Positions 52,796 through 60,722 of a stretch of DNA of 64,000 nucleotides are shown piece by piece; position 1 is the stretch's first letter; the number at the start of each line of letters is the position of its first letter. The stretch is from Fibrivirga algicola. Its GTDB lineage: Bacteria > Bacteroidota > Bacteroidia > Cytophagales > Spirosomataceae. The DNA lies in contig NZ_WAEL01000001.1 in the NCBI RefSeq assembly GCF_011742925.1, positions 62,001 through 126,000 on the forward strand, written 5' to 3'. Under the pieces are notes generated by a model. That model was not told the origin of the DNA. It did not search any database and saw only the letters and a list, made by a program, of their open reading frames with translations. Position numbers and translations under genes: made by a program.

Positions 52796-54057
52796 AGCGC
52801 CTGTCGCTCATGACCCATTCGCCGGAAGGCACGGTAAGAGACAGCCATGAGCAGGGAATAAGCGATGGAAAGCGCGTAGGCACCGTAGATGAAGAAATCG
52901 AGGTAGCTGACGTTGCTTTGGCCGAAATTCTTGTACAGCAACACGCCCACACTGCCCAGATAACCATAGAAATCGGCGAGTGTCACGATGAAGCCTACCG
53001 TGCTCACGTACCTGAACGAGGCCACAAACCGCTCGAAAAACAGGCCGTTGCAAGGGACATAGGCACCGTACAGGCCCACGCCCATCAGCGTGTACCAGAT
53101 GCCCGGCGAGAGCCTACCCTGCTGAAAGAGCCACGTGCTCACCCCGATCATAGCCACAGATGCAATCATCATCACGTTGATCAGTTGGAACGCGCGGGTA
53201 TTGTCGCGAACAAATTGAATGCTGCCCATCATGACCAGGATGCAGAGCGCCACGATGGTTTCCGTCTGCGCAAACACGGCCGGATCGGTAATGCCCAGCG
53301 ATTTGATGATCTCAGGCCCGAAATTGTCCCGGAAATCGCGGAAGGCCGTCAGCAGTACATACGAGAGAACAAAGGGGATAAGCCCCGCGGCGAATGTGCG
53401 CAGAAACGCTTTTCGCTCATCGCTGTCCATCGGTTGCCGGGCGGTGCGTAAAGCGCGGTCTTCGGCGGTAGGCGGGGGCAGCAGCGAGAGGGCATACAGG
53501 GCCAGTAACATGGGCAGCACAAACAGCAGACCCGTTGCGAAGGGAAGCCAATACTCCGAAACGCCCCAGTCGCGGCGTATGGTCAGGGCCACGGTTTTCA
53601 CAAAGCCCGACGCGAAAATGAAGGAAGCGGTAAGGCCCGCTACCAGTGCGTCGGTCTGGCGGCGACCCTCCAGAAAGCCCAGCACCGTGCCGTAGACCAT
53701 CCCCAGCGGCAGGCCGTTCAGGAAAAGGAAAATGATGTTCCAGGGAGCAGGCACGAGCGCAAAACCCAGCAGCGCCAGTAAGGCCACGGTCACAAACCCC
53801 AGAATGTTGAGTGCCCGGCGCGCTGGTGCCATTTCAGAAACCACCTTTATACCAATCCGCTTCGATAGGGCGTAGCCGAACACCTGCGCAATGACCAGCC
53901 AGCTTTTGTAGCTGATGCCCGCGTAGGCCATGCCCTCAAACGAAACCGCCGTGATACCCTTGCGAAAAGCGTACATGCAGGTATACGTACAAAAAGCAGC
54001 CACTGAACCAAACAGCAAAAAAGCCAGCGGATGCCGAAGAAAAGCGGGTGATTTCAT
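52783..54057 (-). CDS. DUF5690 family MFS-like transporter
   Basis: About 424 residues with roughly twelve helices in an MFS layout; the first region has FLLFGSVAAFCTYTCMYAFRKG, and later GLPLGMVYGTVLGFLEGRRQTDALVAG, a loop-2-like motif. It matches DUF5690, found in Bacteroidota beside the phosphonatase-like and HpnW-like genes as far as I recall. Function may be uptake of an aminophosphonate or related solute, by context only. A frame from 54132 adds 25 residues running into the adjacent hairpin; ATG 54057 is preferred. Confidence 0.82.
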   Translation of the reverse strand: MKSPAFLRHPLAFLLFGSVAAFCTYTCMYAFRKGITAVSFEGMAYAGISYKSWLVIAQVFGYALSKRIGIKVVSEMAPARRALNILGFVTVALLALLGFALVPAPWNIIFLFLNGLPLGMVYGTVLGFLEGRRQTDALVAGLTASFIFASGFVKTVALTIRRDWGVSEYWLPFATGLLFVLPMLLALYALSLLPPPTAEDRALRTARQPMDSDERKAFLRTFAAGLIPFVLSYVLLTAFRDFRDNFGPEIIKSLGITDPAVFAQTETIVALCILVMMGSIQFVRDNTRAFQLINVMMIASVAMIGVSTWLFQQGRLSPGIWYTLMGVGLYGAYVPCNGLFFERFVASFRYVSTVGFIVTLADFYGYLGSVGVLLYKNFGQSNVSYLDFFIYGAYALSIAYSLLMAVSYRAFRRMGHERQALKLV

Positions 54058-54070
54058 GAAAGGGAAAAAC

Positions 54071-54148
54071 AGGTTGCCGTTTATCGTTGCGCTGCTAAAA
54101 TACAATGGCGTGACCTGGCAGCACAATGACAAACGGCAAACAGCAAAC
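54071..54148. repeat. Imperfect inverted repeat, GTTGCGCTGC family
   Basis: The left arm (about 54073-54095) includes GCCGTTTATCGTTGCGCTGC and pairs with the right arm (54118-54140) with about three mismatches; the right arm continues into CAGCAAAC. It fills the gap between the MFS gene start and the end of the molybdenum hydroxylase gene, both on the minus strand. Fourth member of the family at 13374, 31065 and 40598. Confidence 0.6.
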
Positions 54149-54153
54149 TGTTT

Positions 54154-56322
54154 TTATAATATGCTCTTAAACGCCTGATCTTCGATGAACGGCTGGTTGC
54201 GAACGCGCTTGCCGCTGGCTTTGAAAATGGCGTTGGCAACGGCTGCACCGGCGGGTGGCAGCGCCGGTTCGCCGAGCCCCGTTGGCTCCATGCCGTTATC
54301 CACGAAGTGGACCTCCACGTTGGGAATCTCGTTCAGGCGAATGAGGCGATAGTTGTTGTAGTTGCTTTGCTCGGGTACGCCGTCTTTAAACGTCATGTTG
54401 CCAAACATGGCGTGGCCAATACCGTCGACGATACAGCCCGTCACCTGCTGGCGTGACCCGCTCTGGTTGATGACAATGCCACAGTCGGCCACGGCGATGA
54501 CTTTCTTCACCACGGGCTTGTCTTTCTCCATCGCCACTTCACCTACCTGTGCCACGTAGGACCGGTGCGAGAAGTAAACGCTGAATCCCTGCGCTACGGG
54601 TCGGCCATCTGCTCCTTTCTTAGTACCCCAGCCCGACTTGTCAACCGCCATGTTGATTACCGCCTTCATCCGGTCGATGTCGTATTTAACGGCACCGGCT
54701 GGTTTGGCTTTGGCTTTATCGAGCAGGTCGAGGCGGAACTTCACCGGGTCTTTACCGGCCGCCTGCGCTACCTCGTCGATGAACGACTGTTCGGCGAAGG
54801 CGAGGAAATTGGTGATAGGCGCGCGCCACGGCCCGGTTGTAATGGCTGACTTATGGTCGACGCTATCGATCAGCAGGTTGTCTACGGCGCCGGCGGGGAA
54901 ATTGTCTTCCCGCGTGGCGTTACCGGCGTTGATGCTGGCCCCGCGCAGTTTGTAGCCGATCATATTGCCCTGCGCATCCAGCGCCGCCTCGAACCGGTAG
55001 CGCACGGCTGGCCGGTAGCTACCGCCCGTCATGTCATCTTCGCGGGTCCACATCAGCTTCACTGGTGCGTTTGCCCGTTTCGATACCTGAACGGCTTCAA
55101 TGGCGTAATCGGCTTTGAGGCGTCGCCCAAAACCGCCGCCCATGCGCGTCAGTTGCACGGTTACTTTCTCGGGCGAAATACCCAGTAGTTTAGCGGTTTC
55201 GTTGCGCGCCAGGTCGGGTGTCTGGGTAGGGCCAACCAGTTCAACGCCGTCGGGCCGAACGTGCGCGAAGAAGTTCATCGGCTCCATCGGGCTGTGCGGC
55301 AGAAACGGGCACTGGTATTCGGCCGTTACCACTTTGGCTGCGCTTTTGAAGGCCGCCTCCACATCGCCGTCTTTCCGGCGAACGGTGGCTTTCGATGAGT
55401 TCAATAGTTCGGTGAAGATGCGGTTATGGTCGGAGGTGCTTTCGGTCGCGTCGGTTTTGGTCCACTCAATCTTGAGGGCATCTTTGGCCTTACGTACCTG
55501 CCAGGTCGATTTACCCACCACGGCCACGTTATTGTCGAAGGTGAACACATCGACAATGCCGGGCATAGCTTTGATGTCGGCCTCATTGACCGACTTCAGC
55601 GTGTAGCCAAAAGCAGGCCGTTGCAACATGGCGATGAGCATGCCTTCGCGGTAGAAGTCGAGCCCAAACAGGGGCTTACCCGTGATGATGCCGGGGTTGT
55701 CGACGTTCTTGATCGTTTGCCCGATCAGTTTAAAGTCTTTCTGCTCCTTTAGCTTAACATCGGCAGGAACGGGTAAGGTCGACGCTTCGGTGGCTAGTTC
55801 GCCGTAGCTGAGTTTACGGTTGCTGGCGGTGTGCATGACAAAGCCAGCCGACGTAGTGCAGTCGGCCGCAGGTACGTTCCAGCGTTTGGCGGCTGCCTCG
55901 ACCAGCATCTGCCGGGCGGTAGCACCTGCCTTGCGAAGGCGCGTCCACGAGTGCGGAATTGAGCCGCTACCCCCAGCCACTTGCCGTTCAAATTTCTTGT
56001 TGTCAAGCGGGGCCTGCTCCACAATCACGTTCTTCCAGTCAACGTCCAGCTCTTCGGCCACGACGATCGGGAAGGCCGTTTTGATGCCCTGTCCCACTTC
56101 GGGGTTTGGCGACATGATGGTGACAATCCCCTGCGGATTGATAGAGAGGTAGCTGTTAAAGCCCACGCCCGGTGCGGCAGCAGGTACGTTGCCGGCTCCC
56201 ACTGCGGCAGCGTCCACTGCGGCCTCGGCGTCGGTCCAGTTAAAGCCAAGAAATAAGCCACCCCCGGCTGCGACGGCCACTTTCAGGAAGTTCCGGCGAC
56301 TTGCGTTTGATAGAGTCTGCAT
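54154..56322 (-). CDS. Molybdopterin-binding subunit of an isoquinoline 1-oxidoreductase/xanthine dehydrogenase-type hydroxylase
   Basis: A 722-residue protein with a twin-arginine signal (SRRNFLKVAVAAGGGLFLGF), so it is exported folded. Family features: PNPEVGQGIKTAFPIVVAEELD, QCPFLPHSPMEPMNFFAHV, TRMGGGFGRRLKADYAIEA, and a C-terminal GEPALPPAGAAVANAIF with the probable catalytic Glu. It hydroxylates or oxidises aldehydes or N-heterocycles in the periplasm, passing electrons to the 2Fe-2S subunit encoded two bases upstream. It probably needs XdhC-type maturation; such a gene is at 18186. Substrate unknown. Confidence 0.92.
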   Translation of the reverse strand: MQTLSNASRRNFLKVAVAAGGGLFLGFNWTDAEAAVDAAAVGAGNVPAAAPGVGFNSYLSINPQGIVTIMSPNPEVGQGIKTAFPIVVAEELDVDWKNVIVEQAPLDNKKFERQVAGGSGSIPHSWTRLRKAGATARQMLVEAAAKRWNVPAADCTTSAGFVMHTASNRKLSYGELATEASTLPVPADVKLKEQKDFKLIGQTIKNVDNPGIITGKPLFGLDFYREGMLIAMLQRPAFGYTLKSVNEADIKAMPGIVDVFTFDNNVAVVGKSTWQVRKAKDALKIEWTKTDATESTSDHNRIFTELLNSSKATVRRKDGDVEAAFKSAAKVVTAEYQCPFLPHSPMEPMNFFAHVRPDGVELVGPTQTPDLARNETAKLLGISPEKVTVQLTRMGGGFGRRLKADYAIEAVQVSKRANAPVKLMWTREDDMTGGSYRPAVRYRFEAALDAQGNMIGYKLRGASINAGNATREDNFPAGAVDNLLIDSVDHKSAITTGPWRAPITNFLAFAEQSFIDEVAQAAGKDPVKFRLDLLDKAKAKPAGAVKYDIDRMKAVINMAVDKSGWGTKKGADGRPVAQGFSVYFSHRSYVAQVGEVAMEKDKPVVKKVIAVADCGIVINQSGSRQQVTGCIVDGIGHAMFGNMTFKDGVPEQSNYNNYRLIRLNEIPNVEVHFVDNGMEPTGLGEPALPPAGAAVANAIFKASGKRVRNQPFIEDQAFKSIL

Positions 56323-56324
56323 GG

Positions 56325-56828
56325 CTATTTCGTTTTAGTTGACTTAGGAGCGGCTGAGGCAGAGGCGGTTGAGGCGACTTTCACGGCCTCGCGAATACGG
56401 TGATAGGTACCACACCGGCAGATGTTGCCGCTCATAGCCTCGTCGATCTGGGCGGTAGTTGGCTTGGGCGTATGTTTTAGAAACGCCGCTGCCGTCATGA
56501 TCTGTCCTGCCTGGCAATAGCCGCACTGCGGAACGTCGATATCGTCCCACGCTTTCTGAACGGGGTGCATGTTGCCCGTGCCAGTCGTAGCCGCCAGTCC
56601 TTCGATGGTAATGACTTTCCCTTTGCCCACGGCCGATACCGGTAGCACGCACGAGCGCGTTGCTTCGCCGTTGAGGTGAACGGTGCAGGCGCCACACTGG
56701 GCAATGCCGCAGCCGTATTTGGTGCCAACCAGACCCAGATTGTCGCGCAGAACCCACAGCAGGGGCGTATCCGGATCGACATCAGCGCGGTAAGCTTTAC
56801 CGTTGATTTGCAGGTTGTAAAGTGCCAT
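56325..56828 (-). CDS. 2Fe-2S subunit of the molybdenum hydroxylase
   Basis: About 167 residues with two 2Fe-2S clusters: a plant-type ferredoxin site ([18 protein letters not shown] with later Cys in RSCVLP) and an all-helical site ([10 protein letters not shown] and [12 protein letters not shown]). This is the small subunit of IorAB-like enzymes. ATG 56828 (before [12 protein letters not shown]) is the natural start; the frame from 56858 adds ten unlike residues. It has no signal, so it is probably carried out by the Tat signal of its partner. Confidence 0.93.
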   Translation of the reverse strand: MALYNLQINGKAYRADVDPDTPLLWVLRDNLGLVGTKYGCGIAQCGACTVHLNGEATRSCVLPVSAVGKGKVITIEGLAATTGTGNMHPVQKAWDDIDVPQCGYCQAGQIMTAAAFLKHTPKPTTAQIDEAMSGNICRCGTYHRIREAVKVASTASASAAPKSTKTK

Positions 56829-57004
56829 TAGTCTTGATGAATTAAAGGAGCGAACCAATTTACGAAGAATACCTTATGCGTTCGGTGTGCCATCCGTAAA
56901 CTTCCTGATAATAGGGATATAAGGGTCATCCGTAAGAGAATTGCCCCTGCCGAATCTACCCGCATAGGCCGCTACTCAACGTGGGCGTTTCGGGTTCGTT
57001 TTCT

Positions 57005-57067
57005 TTACGGTCGTCTTCTGTGCGACATGTCTGTGCGGTCCAGTCCTTCGGCTTCCGAGAACGCTTT
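57005..57067 (-). pseudogene. Remnant of a phosphoesterase C-terminus (gap 56829-57139)
   Basis: On the minus strand these 63 bases read KAFSEAEGLDRTDMSHRRRP then stop, closely like the tail KAFSESEELDRTETMQKRRA of the protein at 57697-60639. At DNA level 57033-57067 and 57776-57810 match at about 29 of 35 positions. No upstream body of the gene is present, since homology ends near 57070. It lies on the far side of the PIN toxin-antitoxin module. The rest of the gap has nothing I recognise. Confidence 0.6.
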
Positions 57068-57110
57068 TTAAGTGACAGGCGCTAGTCTTGTAAGGCGGGA
57101 ATTCATCACC

Positions 57111-57138
57111 TTTGCCTAAGGTTATATAGCTACTTTTA
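57111..57138 (+). promoter_or_regulatory. Possible promoter of the PIN toxin-antitoxin module
   Basis: TTTG (57111-57114) and TACTTTTA (57131-57138, seven of eight to TAnnTTTG) are 16 bases apart, slightly short. A start near 57145 would favour the antitoxin ATG at 57152 over 57140. Weak evidence. Confidence 0.3.
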
Positions 57139-57139
57139 A

Positions 57140-57313
57140 ATGCGAAGCTCAATGACGATTAAAATAAAAAAAGGCAGTGTCCCCGTTGATGTGATACGGC
57201 AACTGAATACAGTAAAAGAGCCCAAACTATTCGACGTTAATAAGCACGCTGGCAAAGTGAAGTGGGAGCAGGACCCGCTAGCCTACCAACGCGAAAGTCG
57301 CAGTGAGAAGTAG
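57140..57313 (+). CDS. Putative short antitoxin of the PIN module
   Basis: A frame of 57 residues (53 if ATG 57152 is used), basic and Lys-rich at the N-terminus (MTIKIKKGSVPVDVIRQLN) with a C-terminal segment KVKWEQDPLAYQRESRSEK. It ends one base before the PIN-domain ATG, the tight spacing usual for toxin-antitoxin pairs. I recognise no DNA-binding family; it may bind the toxin through its C-terminus. The role is inferred from position and size. Confidence 0.6.
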   Translation: MRSSMTIKIKKGSVPVDVIRQLNTVKEPKLFDVNKHAGKVKWEQDPLAYQRESRSEK

Positions 57314-57314
57314 T

Positions 57315-57695
57315 ATGCAACAATATGTAGTTGATACAAACGCTGTTGGTTACCTGCAGAATGGTGATCCTACTATAATGGGGCTACTGGCAAACAGTCA
57401 GTTGTTTATATCTGAACTTACCGAAATGGAATTGCTGTGTCGTCCACGCCAGAGTAAGGCACAGCATTTACTGACTCAAGATTTAATTGATGACTGTGTA
57501 ATCGTCAACCTAAGTGCTCAGGTAAAAGCAAAAGCGATTCAGGTCAGATTAGCAACCGGCATGAAATTGATTGATTCAATTATAGCCGCAACAGCCATTG
57601 TACTTGACATGCCCATTATTGCTCACGATCAAGGGTTTGAACGTTTAGGAAACATGGCTACGGTAATCCTGTTTGAGCCGGACAAGTACGTATAA
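57315..57695 (+). CDS. PIN-domain toxin (VapC-like ribonuclease)
   Basis: A 126-residue PIN protein. Acidic residues expected for metal binding are Asp7 (VVDTNAV), Glu39 (LTEMELLC), Asp87 (KLIDSIIAATA) and Asp105 (IAHDQGF). VapC-type toxins cleave tRNA or rRNA and are held inactive by the upstream antitoxin. Its stop is one base from the stop of the convergent phosphoesterase gene. The gene is more AT-rich than its neighbours and lacks the common ACGTACCTG nonamer. A GTG at 57303 would overlap the antitoxin; ATG 57315 is preferred. Confidence 0.85.
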   Translation: MQQYVVDTNAVGYLQNGDPTIMGLLANSQLFISELTEMELLCRPRQSKAQHLLTQDLIDDCVIVNLSAQVKAKAIQVRLATGMKLIDSIIAATAIVLDMPIIAHDQGFERLGNMATVILFEPDKYV

Positions 57696-57696
57696 T

Positions 57697-60639
57697 TTAC
57701 TGACGTTTCTTCTTCACAGGCTTTTTCCGTCTTTCTTCCTCATCGTCTTCGGCGCGGCGTTTCTGCATGGTTTCGGTGCGGTCCAGCTCTTCAGATTCCG
57801 AGAAGGCTTTCCAGTCGAATTTCTCGTCGAAAGGGTCGAGGGCTTTCTGTGGGTCGAACAGGCGACTGTCGGCGGGAACGGCGCGGTAGGGCGTGAAGTC
57901 GGGCTGGTCGGTGAAAAGGTCGGCGAGGTCGGTAGCGCCGGCGTCATACTGGTTCAGGCAGGGCATGCCCAGGATGTTCCAGAACGTTTTGAACACGCTG
58001 CCGAAGCTGTAATGCACATGCCCCACGTAGTTGCGCTTCACCCAGGGCGAAATTACCAGCAGCGGGCTCCGGTGCGCATCGATATGGTCGACGCCCCCCT
58101 GCGGATCGTCTTCCAAGACTACAATCAGCATGTTTTTCCAGTACGGTGTTTTCGACAGAAACTCCACGACCCGGCCCAGCGCAAGGTCATTATCAGCCAT
58201 GTAGCTTTCGGTAAACGGAAAACCCGCTTTGGCTCGGGGCCGGGTGCCGTGATCATTCGGTAGCATCAACGTTACCATATCCGGCATGACGCCAGTACGG
58301 TCAGAAATAACCTTTTTTGGCTCGCTTCGCCTGGTTTTCAGCCGATCCAGCGTCCTGGAAGAAGCCGGTGTTGAGCTAGTGCCCCATTTTTCGTTGAACT
58401 CTTTCATGAACAGGTCGGCCCGAAACTGATCGGGGATAGCCATGTTGTAGGTCGGAAAAATGCGCGATGTGCGGTCGAAGAGGGGGGCGGGCAGGGGATA
58501 GTTGATGGTGTATTTCTCGCCGATGTATTTCATCGTGCTGTCGCTGTAAGCCCCAGCCATTTCAACCCCGAATCCGAAGTTGAAAAACGCCTTTTTCCAC
58601 CGCTCAAGGTGATCCCACATGGAGCCGCCTTCGTTATAATCTTCGGGGTAAATAGACCCCGCAGACCCGACAAAAGCCAGATTGCCCGGTGCGCCCGACG
58701 AATCGCGTTGATTTCGTTTCCCCCCGTACGAAGCCGCGGTACTTGTTTCGACCCACTCGTTCGGGTACGTGTTCACCATCCACCGATGTCCGTCGGCCGA
58801 TACGTCGGAGTCACAGTAAAAATTGTCGGACATGGCGAAGCGGCGGGCCAGCGCGTGGTGATTGGGCATGACGGCCGCTTTCGCAACGGTCTGTTTTGTT
58901 TGCCGATTAGTTACTGTCACGCCTACGCCGTAGCGAGCCAGCGTTGAGTCGCCGCGCCCGCCCGGAAGTTGACCCAACAACTCGTCGTAGGTGCGGTTTT
59001 CTTTGGCGATAAAGACAATGTGTTTGATGGGATTGGGCGCGTCGGCCGCTCGTTTCTGACCAGGATAGGCCGGAATGGGGTTGGTGGCTAGTACCGCTTG
59101 CCCCGCATTGGCGGGGTTGCTAACCGGTGTAAACGTGAAATTGTTGCGAATTACCTGCTCTGTTTCGGCTTTCAGTTCCGCGTCGGTGGGAATGGTCATG
59201 ACCGACACGGTGCCGTTCATCAGATTACCGATGTAACTGCCCCGGTCGCCAAGGGTAAACGCTTTGCCGCCGTTTGGGCCGCTGCCGAACCCTTTGGCAT
59301 TGGCCACCATCAGCTTCGTGCCATCCTGACTCACTTTCAGCTTCGACGGAAACCAACCCGCCGGGATGTGTCCGACTACCGCCAGCGTAGGTACGTCGAT
59401 GACGGCCACGGCGTTAATACCCGCTTCGGCCACGAATAGCCGCTTGCTATCGGGTGAAAGGGCCAGCCCGAACGGGATAATGCCCCGAAGGTTACCCAGC
59501 CGGGCATCGGGCGAAAGGGCAATGTTCCTGACGACCGTGCTGGTTTGTAGGTCGATCACCGATACGCAGTCGTTGTTGCCGTTGCTGACAAAAACATACT
59601 GATCAGTAGCCACCACCGAGTTGGGACTTGAGCCGCCCACCGCCGGGAAGTCCTCAACCATCTGCCCCACCAGAAAGCCCGTTTTGATTTTGGCCGTTAC
59701 TGTGGGCGTAGCCTGAGCGACATTGTTCACGTTAACGCGCCAGACCGAAAACGCCTCGGGTACGTTAGGGTCACCCAGAGCCGGCACACCGCGTTTCTCG
59801 TCGCCATCGCGCATTTCTTTCGAGCCGTATTTCGACGAGGGGTACTCATGGGCGGTTCGTTTGAGGTCTTTCTTGTCCAGGTCGGTGAAGGGCTTGTACT
59901 CAAATACGCCCACGTTGGCCACGTAGGCCGTTTTTTCGTCGGGCGATAGCGTAATGCCAAACGGGTAGCGGCCGGTAGGTACGTTGTGCCGGATGGTTTT
60001 GCTGGGTACGTCGATGACCAAGAGCCGGAAGCCGATCTGGTCAACGGCGTAAAGCGTTTTGCCATCGCGGGTCAGGGCCATGTCGCCAATGTAGCCGTGC
60101 CGGTAATCGGCGGTGGCCGTTTTTACGCCGCAGTTGATGCTGCCCGCCGGTTTGCCGGTGGCTATGTCGAAGGCAAAAATCTTGTTGGTTTCGCCACCCG
60201 CCACATACACGGTTTTCCCGTCGGGCGAAACGGCCAGGCCCATAAAGCAGGCTTCCAGCACGCCATTGTCGGTTTTTGGGCCTTCGGGTACCTGACGAAC
60301 GGATGGCGACGTACCCGGCGTGGATTCGCCCAGCACATCGCGGATGATGGAGATAGAGAACGGGTTGATACCTGAGTTGGCCGTAATCAAGGTGTTGCCA
60401 TCGGGACTCAGCACCAGCCCATAGGGGTGCGGAGCTGTTTCGATCTGCCTGCCGCGTGGAGTAATGAATCTCCCGTTGGGCAGCACCGTCCGTCCGGCTT
60501 TATCGATCTGGGTATACGCGCTGCCCGCCGGGGCCGAGATCAGGTACGTGGGCGGTTTAAGCTGGGCAACGGTATTGATTGTCAAGAGCAGAAAAAGGCA
60601 CGTAACGCGGACTTTAGTTCGCAGGGGGCCTGCTGCCAT
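57697..60639 (-). CDS. Bifunctional YncE-type beta-propeller / alkaline-phosphatase-fold phosphoesterase
   Basis: About 980 residues with a signal peptide (CLFLLLTINTVAQ). Residues about 30-450 form a YVTN-type propeller (SPDGNTLITANSGINPFSI, SPDEKTAYVANVGVFE, SPDSKRLFVAEAGINAVAVID). The C-terminal part is a phosphoesterase domain: HIVFIAKENRTYDELLG, MPNHHALARRFAMSDNFYCD, MLPNDHGTRPRAKAGFP and VLEDDPQGGVDHIDAHRSPL. Such enzymes cleave phosphate esters or phospholipid head groups outside the cytoplasm. A frame to 60681 adds 14 residues without homology. The highly charged tail (KKPVKKKRQ) is unusual. Downstream of a TonB receptor on the same strand. Confidence 0.87.
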   Translation of the reverse strand: MAAGPLRTKVRVTCLFLLLTINTVAQLKPPTYLISAPAGSAYTQIDKAGRTVLPNGRFITPRGRQIETAPHPYGLVLSPDGNTLITANSGINPFSISIIRDVLGESTPGTSPSVRQVPEGPKTDNGVLEACFMGLAVSPDGKTVYVAGGETNKIFAFDIATGKPAGSINCGVKTATADYRHGYIGDMALTRDGKTLYAVDQIGFRLLVIDVPSKTIRHNVPTGRYPFGITLSPDEKTAYVANVGVFEYKPFTDLDKKDLKRTAHEYPSSKYGSKEMRDGDEKRGVPALGDPNVPEAFSVWRVNVNNVAQATPTVTAKIKTGFLVGQMVEDFPAVGGSSPNSVVATDQYVFVSNGNNDCVSVIDLQTSTVVRNIALSPDARLGNLRGIIPFGLALSPDSKRLFVAEAGINAVAVIDVPTLAVVGHIPAGWFPSKLKVSQDGTKLMVANAKGFGSGPNGGKAFTLGDRGSYIGNLMNGTVSVMTIPTDAELKAETEQVIRNNFTFTPVSNPANAGQAVLATNPIPAYPGQKRAADAPNPIKHIVFIAKENRTYDELLGQLPGGRGDSTLARYGVGVTVTNRQTKQTVAKAAVMPNHHALARRFAMSDNFYCDSDVSADGHRWMVNTYPNEWVETSTAASYGGKRNQRDSSGAPGNLAFVGSAGSIYPEDYNEGGSMWDHLERWKKAFFNFGFGVEMAGAYSDSTMKYIGEKYTINYPLPAPLFDRTSRIFPTYNMAIPDQFRADLFMKEFNEKWGTSSTPASSRTLDRLKTRRSEPKKVISDRTGVMPDMVTLMLPNDHGTRPRAKAGFPFTESYMADNDLALGRVVEFLSKTPYWKNMLIVVLEDDPQGGVDHIDAHRSPLLVISPWVKRNYVGHVHYSFGSVFKTFWNILGMPCLNQYDAGATDLADLFTDQPDFTPYRAVPADSRLFDPQKALDPFDEKFDWKAFSESEELDRTETMQKRRAEDDEEERRKKPVKKKRQ

Positions 60640-60722
60640 GCGGCCTGAAGTTCGCGTTACGTTTGTGAAGAGATAGGCCATCCGGGTGGTTTGTCTACAG
60701 GGTTAGGATAAAATCGGCACGT

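Noticed and set aside
57140-57317. Matching MRSSM starts of the antitoxin and of the longer PIN frame
   Set aside because: The toxin's natural start is ATG 57315; the shared residues come from a short GTG-initiated extension and are probably chance.
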